In this document: positions 40,647-49,194 of the stretch, piece after piece
How the letters are laid out: each line of letters begins with the position of its first letter
Position numbering within the stretch: position 1 is the stretch's first letter
Assembly (NCBI RefSeq): GCF_024199795.1
Contig: NZ_JANADK010000001.1
Span: 4,712,001-4,776,000 of the forward strand
Direction of reading: 5' to 3'
Length of the DNA: 64,000 nucleotides
From: Bradyrhizobium sp. CCGB01
GTDB lineage: Bacteria; Pseudomonadota; Alphaproteobacteria; Rhizobiales; Xanthobacteraceae
Translations under genes and position numbers: made by a program
The notes under the pieces: generated by a model
Told to the model about the DNA's origin: nothing
What the model saw: the letters and a program-made list of their open reading frames with translations, nothing else
Databases searched by the model: none

Positions 40647-41582
40647 ATGGATCAGCGAACGAGCGGCGCTGACGCTCTCATTCAGAAGAACGATGCGCAG
40701 AACAACGACGCGGCGCCGGCGCTGCTCGGCGTCGTCTGCGGCCTGTCCGCGGCGCTGTTCTGGGCGCTGGGCTTTGCCGGCACGCGTCACGGCCTCAAGG
40801 TCGGCTTCACCCCGGTCGACCTGCTCGTGCACCGCTATGTCTGGTCGGGCATCGCGTTCCTGCCGCTTGTCCTGCGCGCTGGCATCTCCGATCTCTGCGG
40901 CATCGGCTGGGGCAGGGGCCTGGTGCTGATGGTGCTCGGCGGTCCCGTGATGTCGCTGATCTCCTACACCGGATTTATGTTCGTCCCGCTCGGCCATGGC
41001 AGCGTGATCCAGCCCTCCTGCGCGACGCTCGGCGGCCTGCTGCTCGCAGCTCTGTTCCTGAAGGAACATATCTCCGCCTCGCGCCTTGCCGGCGCCTTCG
41101 TCATCGTCGGCGGCCTCGGCGTGATCGGCGCGGAATCGATCGGCCATATCGGCGCCGACGGTGTGCTGGGCGATCTGATCTTCGTGCTGACCGGATTGAT
41201 GTTCGCCGGTTTCGGCGCAGCTCTGCGTCACTGGCGCGTGTCCGCCGTGTCGGCCGCGCTCGTCATCAACGTGCTGTCGCTGCTGCTGCTGCCGGTCTAT
41301 CTCGCGACCGTCGGTCTTGCCCATGTCGCGGCGATCGGCTTGACCGAGAACGCCATCCAGGCGCTGGCGCAGGGCGTGCTCGCCGGTCCCGCCGCGCTGT
41401 ATCTGTTCGCCGTCTCGGTGCAGCGCCTCGGCGTCGCCCGCGCGGCCGTATTCCCGGCCTGCGTGCCGGCGCTGACGCTCCTGGTCGGCTGGCTGCTGCT
41501 CGGCGAGCCGCCGACGATGTTGCAGGCGGCGGGCCTCGTGACGGTGCTGTGCGGGTTTTATCTGGCGCAAAGGCAGCGGTGA
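40647..41582 (+). CDS. DMT-superfamily (EamA) transporter
   Basis: A 311-residue inner-membrane protein with ten hydrophobic segments in two EamA halves (first beginning LLGVVCGLSAALFWALGFAGTRHG, second around LGDLIFVLTGLMFAGFGAALRHW). The family exports metabolites, for example amino acids, but the substrate is not predictable. ATG 40647 is preferred to the TTG two codons earlier. A second EamA protein is encoded at 56490. Confidence 0.9.
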   Translation: MDQRTSGADALIQKNDAQNNDAAPALLGVVCGLSAALFWALGFAGTRHGLKVGFTPVDLLVHRYVWSGIAFLPLVLRAGISDLCGIGWGRGLVLMVLGGPVMSLISYTGFMFVPLGHGSVIQPSCATLGGLLLAALFLKEHISASRLAGAFVIVGGLGVIGAESIGHIGADGVLGDLIFVLTGLMFAGFGAALRHWRVSAVSAALVINVLSLLLLPVYLATVGLAHVAAIGLTENAIQALAQGVLAGPAALYLFAVSVQRLGVARAAVFPACVPALTLLVGWLLLGEPPTMLQAAGLVTVLCGFYLAQRQR

Positions 41583-41587
41583 CCGGC

Positions 41588-41938
41588 TCACGCCTTCTTC
41601 ACGAACTCCGCTTTCAGATTCATCGCGCCGATGCCGTCGATCTTGCAGGCGATGTTGTGGCCGTCGGTGGCGTCCTGGAGGCGGATGTTCCTGACCTTGG
41701 TGCCGCCCTTGACGACCGATGACGAGCCCTTGACCTTGAGGTCCTTCATCACGATGACGCTGTCGCCGTCCGCGAGCACATTGCCATGGGCATCGCGCAC
41801 GCCGGCCTCCTGCGGAGCATGCGCGGCGGCATCGCCGTCCGCGCTCCATTCATGCGCGCACTCCGGGCAGACCCAGAGATCGCGATCCTGGTAGGCGTGC
41901 TCGGACTGGCAGTTCGGACATCTCATCGGTTCGGTCAT
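41588..41938 (-). CDS. yjdM: Zinc-ribbon protein YjdM (PhnA family)
   Basis: A 116-residue protein with an N-terminal zinc ribbon ([21 protein letters not shown]) and the C-terminal PhnA domain ([31 protein letters not shown], then [22 protein letters not shown]). Although first named with phosphonate genes, YjdM is not phosphonoacetate hydrolase and its job is unclear. It is convergent with the EamA gene, five bases apart. Confidence 0.93.
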   Translation of the reverse strand: MTEPMRCPNCQSEHAYQDRDLWVCPECAHEWSADGDAAAHAPQEAGVRDAHGNVLADGDSVIVMKDLKVKGSSSVVKGGTKVRNIRLQDATDGHNIACKIDGIGAMNLKAEFVKKA

Positions 41939-42137
41939 TGCTTGCCTCGTCACCCGTCACGGGCGCGCCGCACGCATTCCGCCGGAAAAGATGGATTGGG
42001 AGCAAATCCTTTACCATGGCGTCCGGTCCCGGTTGAAGCGGCGGAACCTTAGGAGTTCAGGAAAAATTCTGCGGTATTGAGGTCCGGAATTTCCGGCTGC
42101 GTCCGTTCGACGCCGCCGCAGCAGGAGCGTCCAGGTC

Positions 42138-42674
42138 ATGAGCGAGCACCGCGCCGCGGTCCGACATCACACGTTGCGGACCGGCATTGTCGAGTTCGAC
42201 AACGGCACCGGCAGCATCATCAGCGTGCCCTGCACGATCCGCGATGTCTCCGGCACCGGCGCGCGCCTGCAGCTCAACTCGTCGCTGTGGGTCGCCGAGC
42301 AGTTCACGCTGGTCTTCCAGAGCGGCCTGCGCAAGGACTGCCGGGTCGCCTGGCGCAAGGGCAGGCTGATCGGCGGTGCGTTCACCGATGGCTGTGCGAG
42401 CGCGGACGAGCAGGCCGTCATGATGACCGCGGACGAGCAGTCCCGGCACCGGCTCGGGATCGGTGCGCGCGTCAAAACCGCGCGCGAGACCCGCGGCTAC
42501 ACCGAAGCCCAGCTCGCCGAGCGCATCGGCGTCACGCCCGCCTTCCTGGCGCTGGCCGAGAACGGCGAGGCGGATATTCCGCTCTACCAGCTGATGCACA
42601 TCGCCGATCTGCTGATGGTCGGCCTCGATGGGCTCGTGGCGGGACCTGTGCCTGAGGACGTCGACGCGGCGTAG
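42138..42674 (+). CDS. PilZ domain fused to an XRE helix-turn-helix
   Basis: A 178-residue protein joining two modules. The N-terminal PilZ domain has R5-x3-R9 and D36-V-S38-G-T-G41, both parts of the cyclic-di-GMP binding signature. Residues about 103-160 form an XRE-type DNA-binding domain (IGARVKTARETRGYTEAQLAERIGVTPAFLALAENG). This suggests a transcription factor that answers directly to cyclic-di-GMP. No operon partner is obvious; an interspersed palindrome follows the stop. Confidence 0.85.
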   Translation: MSEHRAAVRHHTLRTGIVEFDNGTGSIISVPCTIRDVSGTGARLQLNSSLWVAEQFTLVFQSGLRKDCRVAWRKGRLIGGAFTDGCASADEQAVMMTADEQSRHRLGIGARVKTARETRGYTEAQLAERIGVTPAFLALAENGEADIPLYQLMHIADLLMVGLDGLVAGPVPEDVDAA

Positions 42675-42688
42675 CGGTTCGTAGGGCC

Positions 42689-42769
42689 GTAGCCCGGATG
42701 AGCGAAGCGATATCCGGGACCTTCGTCGCCGGAACAATCCCCGGATGTCGCTTCGTTCATCCGGGCTAC
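42689..42769. repeat. Interspersed palindrome, GTAGCCCGGATGAGCG type
   Basis: The left arm GTAGCCCGGATGAGCGAAGC pairs with GCTTCGTTCATCCGGGCTAC; inner parts are GATATCCGGGAC and CCCCGGATGTC. A close copy is at 45389-45471. The rest of the 315-base gap before 42991 shows nothing recognisable. Confidence 0.85.
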
Positions 42770-42990
42770 GCGTGCTGCGGCGCGTCCAACTAAACCGGCG
42801 AAAACAACCCCATGCACAGTAGAAATCCCTTGGGATTTCAAGATTCTGCAATACCGAATAATCCGGGCTGCACACCGACCTACTTCGGCGATACCGAATC
42901 GAATTTGACTCGTCGGGCAAAACAGGGGCACATTGGCGTGATGGGCGCCGGTGCGACGGGGACTTGTGCGTCGCCAGGCCGCGGGGCGAC

Positions 42991-43674
42991 ATGCCGACAA
43001 AACCGAAAAGAAAACTGAAGACCTACCAGACCTCGCTCGGCTTCTACGACCAGGCGGTCGCCGCACCGTCGATGAAGGCGGCGCTGGAGGCCTGGGGCGC
43101 CAGCTCCAACCTGTTCCACCAGGGCGTTGCGAAGGAGACCGACGACCCCGACATCGTCGCCGCGACGATGGCAAGCCCGGGCGTCGTGCTCAGGCGTCCC
43201 GTCGGATCGAACGGCCCGTTCACCGAGAGCTCGGAGTTGCCGACTGATCTCGCCGACGGCGAGACCAGGCGCAAACCCAAGTCCAGAGCGCAGTCCAAGT
43301 CCAAATCAAAATCCAAGCCGGACAAGCGTCCCGCCGGGAGCGCACGCAAACAGCCTCTTGAGATCGACGAACGACAGGCGCGCAGGGCCGCCGCGGCGTT
43401 CGAGAAGGAGGAGCGGCGGCGGCAAGCCGAGCGCCAGAAGGAGGAGGCCGCCCGCGCCAGGGAGCGCGCGCGCCGGGACAAGGCGGTCGCGACAGCGCAG
43501 GCGGCGCTGGACAAGGCGAGGCGCGAGCACGAGGCGCGGTCGGAGGCGATCGAAGCCGAGCGGGCGGCGCTCGACGAGCGCGTCGAGGCGGAGGAGAGCC
43601 GGTGGAACAAGCAGAGGATCAAGCTGCAGGAGGCGGTGCGCGCAGCAGAGCGAGGAGAGGTTGAGCGCTCATAA
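42991..43674 (+). CDS. Lys/Arg/Glu-rich coiled-coil protein
   Basis: A 227-residue soluble protein. Residues 1-75 are a compact region (TYQTSLGFYDQAVAAPSMKAALEAWGASSNLFHQG). A Lys/Ser-rich linker (around 95-115) is followed by a long charged coiled coil from about 125 to the end (RRAAAAFEKEERRRQAERQKEEAARARERARR). It is often labelled TolA-like because of composition, but there is no TolA membrane or C-terminal domain. The N-terminal region looks conserved in rhizobia. Function unknown. Confidence 0.7.
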   Translation: MPTKPKRKLKTYQTSLGFYDQAVAAPSMKAALEAWGASSNLFHQGVAKETDDPDIVAATMASPGVVLRRPVGSNGPFTESSELPTDLADGETRRKPKSRAQSKSKSKSKPDKRPAGSARKQPLEIDERQARRAAAAFEKEERRRQAERQKEEAARARERARRDKAVATAQAALDKARREHEARSEAIEAERAALDERVEAEESRWNKQRIKLQEAVRAAERGEVERS

Positions 43675-43821
43675 GATCCGGTATCGCTGCGTGCCGCCCT
43701 GGCGACTAGGAAAAAACGGCAATACTGGGGCTGTCAAGAACACATCTGGTTAGAATGCCGCTTCTCACCGTAATACACTCGGCGCCGTTTGGGGTTCAGG
43801 GCGCATATTGGGAGGATAGTC

Positions 43822-44328
43822 ATGGCAAGTATTGAACAATTGCACAGACGGGAAGGCGTGAACCTGCTTCAGCTCGAGGCGGACATTGCGTCGGTACGCA
43901 CGGGAAGCTCGATTGCTTCCATTGCTCTGCCTGATTACGTCGAGCATACCGCGGGGGTGACGCGCGTCGGCGCGCTCAGTGCGGAGGCGGTCATTCGCGA
44001 CTACGAGTCCGCCGCAAAAGAGATCGAGGCCATGGGCACCGAGTTGATCGACGCCGCGCAGAAGTGCGAAGCGCTGACAGCCCAGGTCCATGATGCGATC
44101 GCCTTCATGCGCGAAACGGCGGCGGGGTACCGGGAAGAGGGACGGAAGATCTTCAAGCGCATCGAAGAATGCGCGCTGTTCACCGAAGACGTCCGCAAGA
44201 CCTGCGAACAGATCAAGCGCAGAATGGCGGAAGTCTCGGTCGGCGAGTCTCCCGAGACGGAGCTCGCGGAGCAAGAACCCGAGCCGAACGGCATCGCCGC
44301 CAAGCTGCCGTTGAGCGAGGTACACTGA
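43822..44328 (+). CDS. Hypothetical helical protein
   Basis: A 168-residue, acidic, mostly helical protein (SAEAVIRDYESAAKEIEAMGTELIDAAQKCEALTAQVHDAIAFMRETAAGYREEGRKIFKRIEECA) with a likely coiled coil in the middle. There is no signal peptide. ATG 43822 has GGAGG upstream. A large hairpin at 44362 probably ends its transcript. It is not recognised as a known family. Confidence 0.65.
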   Translation: MASIEQLHRREGVNLLQLEADIASVRTGSSIASIALPDYVEHTAGVTRVGALSAEAVIRDYESAAKEIEAMGTELIDAAQKCEALTAQVHDAIAFMRETAAGYREEGRKIFKRIEECALFTEDVRKTCEQIKRRMAEVSVGESPETELAEQEPEPNGIAAKLPLSEVH

Positions 44329-44361
44329 AGTGGGCGTCGAGCGTCCTTCGTAGGACGGGTT

Positions 44362-44397
44362 GCGAACCCATCGTCGCGCAAGCGTCGATGGGTTCGC
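44362..44397. terminator. Hairpin after the helical protein gene
   Basis: GCGAACCCATCG and CGATGGGTTCGC are perfectly complementary (12 bases) around an 12-base loop, 34 bases after the stop. There is no T-run, so it may be a repeat or a Rho-type end. Confidence 0.5.
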
Positions 44398-44589
44398 TTC
44401 CGCCTCAGCTCGTCGAGCTACGCTCGCTGTTTCACCGGACCTTCAGTCAGGGGCTTGCAGTCAGGCTTGCGCCCGCTGGTCGCGCGCGCAGCTCGCGGCT
44501 TTGCGCGGGCGATGCGAGAGCGCGCGCGGTTAACACATTGGTCATTTCTTTGCGGTCATTTTCACGACCTCAGTCAGCAAAGAGGCACC

Positions 44590-44856
44590 ATGTCCGACAT
44601 CACCATTCCCGGCGGCAAAATCCGTTCCTTCGTCGAGCGGATCGAGAACCTCGACAGCGAATTGCAGGAGTTGAGCGAACAGAAGAAGGAAGTCTTCTCG
44701 GAGGCCAAGGGCGAGGGCTTCGACGTGAAAATCCTCAAGGAGATCATCAAGCTCCGCAAGGAAGACAAGAACGAGCGCGACGAGCGCGAAAGCCTGCTCG
44801 ATCTCTATATGCGCGCGATGGACACGGCGTCGCAGGAGCAGGCGAAAGCGGCGTGA
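44590..44856 (+). CDS. gapR: Nucleoid-associated protein GapR (DUF2312)
   Basis: An 88-residue DNA-binding protein. It has the DUF2312/UPF0335 hallmark (KIRSFVERIENLDSELQELSEQKKEVFSEAKGEGFD, KILKEIIKLRKEDK, ending LDLYMRAMD). In Caulobacter GapR binds AT-rich, overtwisted DNA ahead of replication and transcription and is needed for normal chromosome structure. A similar role is inferred. It is monocistronic and followed by a perfect hairpin. Confidence 0.95.
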   Translation: MSDITIPGGKIRSFVERIENLDSELQELSEQKKEVFSEAKGEGFDVKILKEIIKLRKEDKNERDERESLLDLYMRAMDTASQEQAKAA

Positions 44857-44880
44857 GACGATCGGCTTGAACTGAGGAGA

Positions 44881-44905
44881 GATAGCCGCGGGACCCGCGG
44901 CTATC
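44881..44905. terminator. Hairpin after gapR
   Basis: GATAGCCGCGGG and CCCGCGGCTATC are perfect complements around a single base. There is no T-run, so termination strength is uncertain. Confidence 0.55.
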
Positions 44906-45081
44906 GCTCCGGCGTGACGCGGTGGGGAGGTCGGGACGGGTCGTGCGCTTTGCGAAACCCGACGCTTCCATTGGAGCCAGAAAGTTCTGGCCGACGTCGG
45001 TCATTCCAGCAAAGTCGCGCGCGAATTGGCTTGCCTTGCCATGCGTCCTTGCGCACTCTTCCCCGGCAAGGAGGCCAACGC

Positions 45082-45363
45082 ATGAAGAAAATGACCGTCG
45101 CGTGTGCGCTCGGAACGGCCCTGGTGCTGTGCAATCTCGGGATCTCAGGTGCCGAAGCCCGGACGCGAAAGGCGCAAGTCGTTCGTGAACCGCAGCAGAG
45201 GCTCATCGTCACGGCGCCCGTGCTGAGGCCAACGCCGTGGGATTATTACATTATTCCACGCTATCGATATCGGCCTGAAGACGACCGCGTCGATCCCAAC
45301 GGCCCGCCATACGTGTCGTCGTGGGTCCGCTATGAGGGATGGCGGTGGCCGTACTGGTGGTAG
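45082..45363 (+). CDS. Small exported protein of unknown function
   Basis: A 93-residue protein with a signal peptide (MTVACALGTALVLCNLGISGAEA). The mature part is basic and aromatic-rich (TPWDYYIIPRYRYRPEDDRVDPNGPPYVSSWVRYEGWRWPYWW), suggesting a secreted envelope-associated peptide. GGAGG is near the ATG. No domain is recognised. Confidence 0.68.
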   Translation: MKKMTVACALGTALVLCNLGISGAEARTRKAQVVREPQQRLIVTAPVLRPTPWDYYIIPRYRYRPEDDRVDPNGPPYVSSWVRYEGWRWPYWW

Positions 45364-45388
45364 AATCCTGATTAGCGCGCAGGTGCCC

Positions 45389-45471
45389 GTAGCCCGGATG
45401 AGCGTAGCGATATCCGGGACCGGCGCAGCTTGGGGCAAGACCCCGGATGTCGCTCCGCTCATCCGGGCTAC
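45389..45471. repeat. Interspersed palindrome, GTAGCCCGGATGAGCG type
   Basis: Near copy of 42689-42769: the left arm is GTAGCCCGGATGAGCGTAGC and the right arm ends GCTCATCCGGGCTAC, with the same inner GATATCCGGGAC. The loop sequence differs between copies, as expected if the stems are conserved. It ends three bases before the stop of the convergent transglycosylase gene. Confidence 0.85.
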
Positions 45472-45474
45472 AAG

Positions 45475-46272
45475 CTAACCTCCGCCATCCGCCGCAAGGC
45501 GCACAAACTGCCGTTTCATCGCGTTGACCCTAGCGAGATAGCCCGCGACGAGGTGATCCCCGCAGCGCTCGCCTGCCATCATCTGAAACTTGCGGCGCGC
45601 GTAGGCGGCGGCGGGACCTGCGCCGCAGAGATGGATGATCGTTGCCAGATCCTGCGTCTGCTGCGCGTTTGGCCTCACATCACCCGCGAGGGTGAGAACC
45701 AGCGCGACATTGCGGTCCAGATACACCGATGCCAGCTCGATGGCATGGCTCGGGATCGCGCGGACATAGAAGCTCGTGAACCCGCAGCCGGTTTCCGTGA
45801 CCGCGTTGCCACGGATACAGAACCGCGAGACCTCGGCGAAGGCCGGATCGGTCATCTGGAAGAGGCCGACGGCACTGGAGGCGGGCCGGTAGATCGCAAG
45901 GGGATTAAAACTCCATCGCCAGCGCCAGTAGGTGCGCGCGACCGGATTGGCTGAACTCTCGACCTGCGCCAGCGCGGCCAGCAATTCGGGCGTGATCGTC
46001 GCGGTGGAAAGCTTGCGGAACAGCGCCCCGTATTGCCGCCAGGTTTCGGCCGGCTCCTTGTCGAGCGAATTGCCGACGAAGACGAACAGCTCGGTCGGCT
46101 TGCGGATGACGTGATAGGCGATGTTCAGGAGGGCAAGGGCGGCAAGCAGGACCGCCGTGCCACTCGCGATCCGAACCATCCGTGGTGCGCGTGAGAAAGT
46201 CTTTCGTGCCCACCGGGCGCGCCGCCTGACGTTGCGCAGGCGAGGGAGGAGGTTTCGGTTTTTTCCTGGCAT
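45475..46272 (-). CDS. Membrane-anchored lytic transglycosylase (SLT family)
   Basis: A 265-residue peptidoglycan-cleaving enzyme. A basic N-terminus is followed by one membrane segment (IASGTAVLLAALALLNIAYHVI, about 35-56), and an SLT domain with the catalytic glutamate in ALAQVESSANPVA and AVGLFQMTDPAF. Most of the protein should lie in the periplasm. The two cysteine pairs (RFCIRG, ETGCGF) may form a disulfide. The 465-base gap upstream (46273-46737) shows only a terminator at 46648. Confidence 0.88.
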   Translation of the reverse strand: MPGKNRNLLPRLRNVRRRARWARKTFSRAPRMVRIASGTAVLLAALALLNIAYHVIRKPTELFVFVGNSLDKEPAETWRQYGALFRKLSTATITPELLAALAQVESSANPVARTYWRWRWSFNPLAIYRPASSAVGLFQMTDPAFAEVSRFCIRGNAVTETGCGFTSFYVRAIPSHAIELASVYLDRNVALVLTLAGDVRPNAQQTQDLATIIHLCGAGPAAAYARRKFQMMAGERCGDHLVAGYLARVNAMKRQFVRLAADGGG

Positions 46273-46647
46273 GGTCAGCGATCAGGGCTGCGAAACGATG
46301 CTGACGACCAACAATTCATGGAAGCGGACATTCTGGCGGACTGTGCGGATTCTGGCTGGCGCAGCGGCAGGGCTGAATCGCACAGCGCCCAAAAAAAGTC
46401 ATACCGCAATTGTGAATTGGCCCACAGACGGCGGTGCTCCTGCCTGTTTATCTGCCGTCAGATGGCCCCTCGTGCGCACGCTTCGCATTGCGCGCCCGGC
46501 GCCTCCGCATTTCGCAACTCCTGGGTGATCGTTATGGGCGTTTTTCATCGCACGGCCATGCTTTGCAGCTGGTTCATCGAGTCCACCATGAGCGGGTGTA
46601 CCGAGAGATTTCGCGTGCGCTGAACAAGGCGCGCAGGAGTTGTCTTG

Positions 46648-46680
46648 AGGCCCCGCCGGTGAAGGACGGGGCCTTTTTCA
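46648..46680 (+). terminator. Terminator in the gap before 46738
   Basis: AGGCCCCG and CGGGGCCT form a stem with loop CCGGTGAAGGA, followed by TTTTTCATG. No gene on the plus strand directly precedes it, so it may end an unrecognised short transcript from about 46500. Confidence 0.75.
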
Positions 46681-46737
46681 TGTTCGCAATCTGCCCACTC
46701 CAGCCCGGCGGCGCCTTCGCGAGAAGGAGGCAGGGTC

Positions 46738-46953
46738 ATGTGGGAGTATTTTGGACCCGACTTCGCTTTCGACGTCGTCAAAGGGGTGGTCGCTGGAATC
46801 GCCTCTTTGGCATTTCAGGTCGTCGCACCGCGGACCTTTCGTGCCGCGACGCAGTTTCGCGCGCGCTGGGTTGCGAGGAGGGCGGCGAGGCAAGCTGCAC
46901 GACAAGCTTCAAGACAAGCGCGTCGAAATGCGGTGGCGAACGATGAGCGGTGA
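46738..46953 (+). CDS. Small basic protein with Ala/Arg repeats
   Basis: A 71-residue protein. The first half is hydrophobic (FAFDVVKGVVAGIASLAFQVVAP) and may contact the membrane. The second half is strongly basic with repeated AARQ/ARRA units. AAGGAGG precedes the ATG. No function is recognised. Confidence 0.6.
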   Translation: MWEYFGPDFAFDVVKGVVAGIASLAFQVVAPRTFRAATQFRARWVARRAARQAARQASRQARRNAVANDER

Positions 46954-46971
46954 AGAGCGAACAGCCCGGGT

Positions 46972-46996
46972 GGAGCGTGAGCAGCATCCGGGCTGC
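46972..46996. repeat. Short palindrome related to the GCCCGGATG repeats
   Basis: CAGCCCGGGTG and CATCCGGGCTG flank GAGCGTGAGCAG-type sequence. It appears to be a shortened or decayed copy of the interspersed family. Confidence 0.5.
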
Positions 46997-47039
46997 ACGG
47001 CGTTCTCGCCGCCGTGCGCAATGATCCGCCCTGCGGGGC

Positions 47040-48149
47040 TCACCAATCCGGATCGTAGGGGTCCATATAGGGCGGGGGCATCCAGCGTCCTCGCGGCGGC
47101 GGCCTGGGCCGCCGGGGTGCGGCTGCCTGCACGTGCGGCCGTGCAGGCGCAGCCGTCTCGCTATTCGTCACGCTCCGCACGACGGGTTTCGCGGATGCAG
47201 ACGCGGATGGCGCCGCCAGTTGCGTTTGCAGCGCCTGGACCTGCGCGGCGAGGCGCGCATTGTCCGCCGCATCCTTCTCCTGCGCCGCCTTGAGCTGTTG
47301 AATGGTGTCGGCCTGCTCGCGCAGCGCCTGCTCGTTGCGGCTTTTCAGTTGCTCGAGCTTTCCGTTGATGCTCGCAAGCTCGCCGGTGATGGTCTTGAGC
47401 GATTGCGCGAGCTCGGACGATGACGGGTCAGGCGCTGCGGCAGCAGGTCTTGAAGTGTCAGTTCTTGGAGCGTCAGGTCTTGGAGCGTCAGGTTTTGGCG
47501 CGCTTTCCGTTTCCTTGCCGGGCGGCGGCGCGGGCACCGGCATCGGCCCATCCGCAGCAGCCAGTTGCACGGCCGGCGGTTGCGCCGGAGTTTCGATCGC
47601 GGCCGCTTGCGGGGGCTCGCTCGCGGCCGGCGGGGCCCATCGCGCCATGATCGACTTGCTGATCGACCTGGCCTCATCGCGATATTGCGACGCGAAGGCG
47701 GCACCGAGAAGGCCGATCGCCAGCACGAGGCCAACCAAAGCGCGCACCATGGTCCGATCTCCCTTCAGGCCTTGATCGCGAACCCTGACAGCCGGTGGGG
47801 GCGCCGTGTACTTGGGAGGCTCGGCCGCCGGCGCACCGGCGCTTGGGTGCGAGGCCCGCTGGCCTTCGCTGTCGCGTTCCATTCCGGAAACCATCCGGTC
47901 CAGTCGCGCAAGGTCTTCCTCCGCGCTCTTGATCCGGTCATAGGCCCGCGACAGCCCGCCATCGGCGCGCGCCTCGTCCGCCTTGTGGGCATCAGGCTTT
48001 TGGCTGTCAGGCTTTTGGGTATCAGGCTTGCCAGTATCAGGTTTGGGGTCGTTCGCTTCAGGCACCGATGCGCGCTCCATCCAGTCGGGCGTCAATGGGA
48101 GTGCGGCAGTCCGATCGTTGGCAGGATAGGTCTCACCGTTGTCCAACAC
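47040..48149 (-). CDS. Proline-rich, membrane-anchored coiled-coil protein
   Basis: A 369-residue protein with an N-terminal cytoplasmic region rich in Asp/Pro/Lys repeats (KPDTGKPDTQKPDSQKPDAHK, about 37-57), one membrane segment (MVRALVGLVLAIGLLGAAFA, about 133-152), a Pro/Ala linker, a coiled coil (LAQSLKTITGELASINGKLEQLKSRNEQAL...LAAQVQALQTQLA) and a Pro/Arg-rich tail ending YMDPYDPDW. Architecture matches the protein at 23431-24537. The GTG start at 48149 is uncertain; an ATG at 48080 is in frame. Confidence 0.68.
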   Translation of the reverse strand: MLDNGETYPANDRTAALPLTPDWMERASVPEANDPKPDTGKPDTQKPDSQKPDAHKADEARADGGLSRAYDRIKSAEEDLARLDRMVSGMERDSEGQRASHPSAGAPAAEPPKYTAPPPAVRVRDQGLKGDRTMVRALVGLVLAIGLLGAAFASQYRDEARSISKSIMARWAPPAASEPPQAAAIETPAQPPAVQLAAADGPMPVPAPPPGKETESAPKPDAPRPDAPRTDTSRPAAAAPDPSSSELAQSLKTITGELASINGKLEQLKSRNEQALREQADTIQQLKAAQEKDAADNARLAAQVQALQTQLAAPSASASAKPVVRSVTNSETAAPARPHVQAAAPRRPRPPPRGRWMPPPYMDPYDPDW

Positions 48150-48205
48150 AACGCGCGCGCGAAGGAAAAATTATGGCGGGCCCGGGAGCGGGGTGGCGTG
48201 AGGGG

Positions 48206-48263
48206 GTAGGGTGGGTTAGCTCCGAAACGAGCGCAAAGCGCAGTTCGCGCAGCGTAACCCACC
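48206..48263. repeat. Interspersed palindrome, GTGGGTTAGC type
   Basis: The left arm GTAGGGTGGGTTAGC pairs with GCGTAACCCACC; inner section GAGCGCAAAGCGC. It lies in the gap between two minus-strand genes. Confidence 0.7.
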
Positions 48264-48325
48264 ACTTCTGTTTCCGCAGAGACGAAAGAGGCGGGTTACT
48301 GAAACTTGCGGCTCGGGATCTGTCG

Positions 48326-48904
48326 CTAGTGACGTGTCGCGCGGATTTCGAGCGTCGGCTGGGTGAGCTTGGCCACGAACCCCTCAAAATGCATGACCCG
48401 TTGCCTGGTCAATTGTTCATGCAACTCGGCGATCTTCTGGGATTCGGCGACAAACGAGTCGCACACCTGTTTCGCGTACGCCATCTGAAGCTCAAAGGCC
48501 TCGACGGGTGAGCGCGCCGCCGCGAGCTTTCCCAGGAAGGCCCAGGCGTGCTCGAGCGATGTCCTCGTGTAGTCGCTATAGGCATCGGCAATGGCCTGCG
48601 TGCTGCTGGCGTGGGAGGGTTCCACCGATGCGACGGGCGCGCTTGCGGCGATCTCCATCCCGGAAGCCTCGCCCGGCAAGGCTGTGGCCGACGGTACCTG
48701 CGCACTGATCTCCCGGCTCGTCTCCTTCTCGGTCTCCTGCTTGTTCTCTTGCTCGGTCTGTTGGCTGATCTGCGCCGAGGCATCCGGCACTTGATGGGCT
48801 GCAGCCGTGTGTTGCTCGCCGGCCCCGGTCCGTTGCCCGGCCTTCTTCTTCCCGCTGCGCCGGCCGGATTTTCCCGTTGGCTTATGTTCGCCCGCACTCA
48901 ACAT
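48326..48904 (-). CDS. Phasin-domain protein
   Basis: A 192-residue protein. Residues 1-100 are low complexity: Lys/Gly/Ser, then Gln/Glu/Thr. Residues 105-175 form a phasin domain (DYTRTSLEHAWAFLGKLAAARSPVEAFELQMAYAKQVCDSFVAESQKIAELHEQL). Phasins coat polyhydroxyalkanoate granules and affect their number and size. The AGGAG before the ATG is good. No polymer synthesis gene is adjacent. Confidence 0.8.
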   Translation of the reverse strand: MLSAGEHKPTGKSGRRSGKKKAGQRTGAGEQHTAAAHQVPDASAQISQQTEQENKQETEKETSREISAQVPSATALPGEASGMEIAASAPVASVEPSHASSTQAIADAYSDYTRTSLEHAWAFLGKLAAARSPVEAFELQMAYAKQVCDSFVAESQKIAELHEQLTRQRVMHFEGFVAKLTQPTLEIRATRH

Positions 48905-49154
48905 TGCAAATAACTCCTGAATATCGCTGAAGCCGCAAGACTCCGTCGTGTTTGCGCTGAAATCGCGATTGTGGGTTGTCGCTTGCGTGGCGGCGATGTG
49001 GTGAGATTTTGCCAGGCATCGGCCAGGCCATCCTGTTTACGCGCTCGCTAAGGACCCACCATCCGGATCGCCGTAAGGGTCGACCACATAGGGCGGGCAT
49101 TACGGTGCCAGTGCTCTCAATGGATCGGTCAGCATCAACGGCAAGTTAAGTGCA

Positions 49155-49169
49155 CTGTCACCGTAATCC
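49155..49169. repeat. Direct repeat flanking the ParB-like gene, left copy
   Basis: CTGTCACCGTAATCC is identical to 49865-49879 and in the same orientation, 710 bases apart. The copy is preceded by AAGTTAAGTGCA. The pair brackets a single gene and could be remains of a mobile element or recombination sites. The gap 48905-49194 holds nothing else recognised. Confidence 0.6.
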
Positions 49170-49194
49170 CGTCTCCGTAATTTGGAGCCGGCAA

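Noticed and set aside
46273..46647. Protein gene upstream of the terminator at 46648
   Set aside because: No frame has a start with a ribosome site and a plausible product; left as unexplained noncoding sequence.
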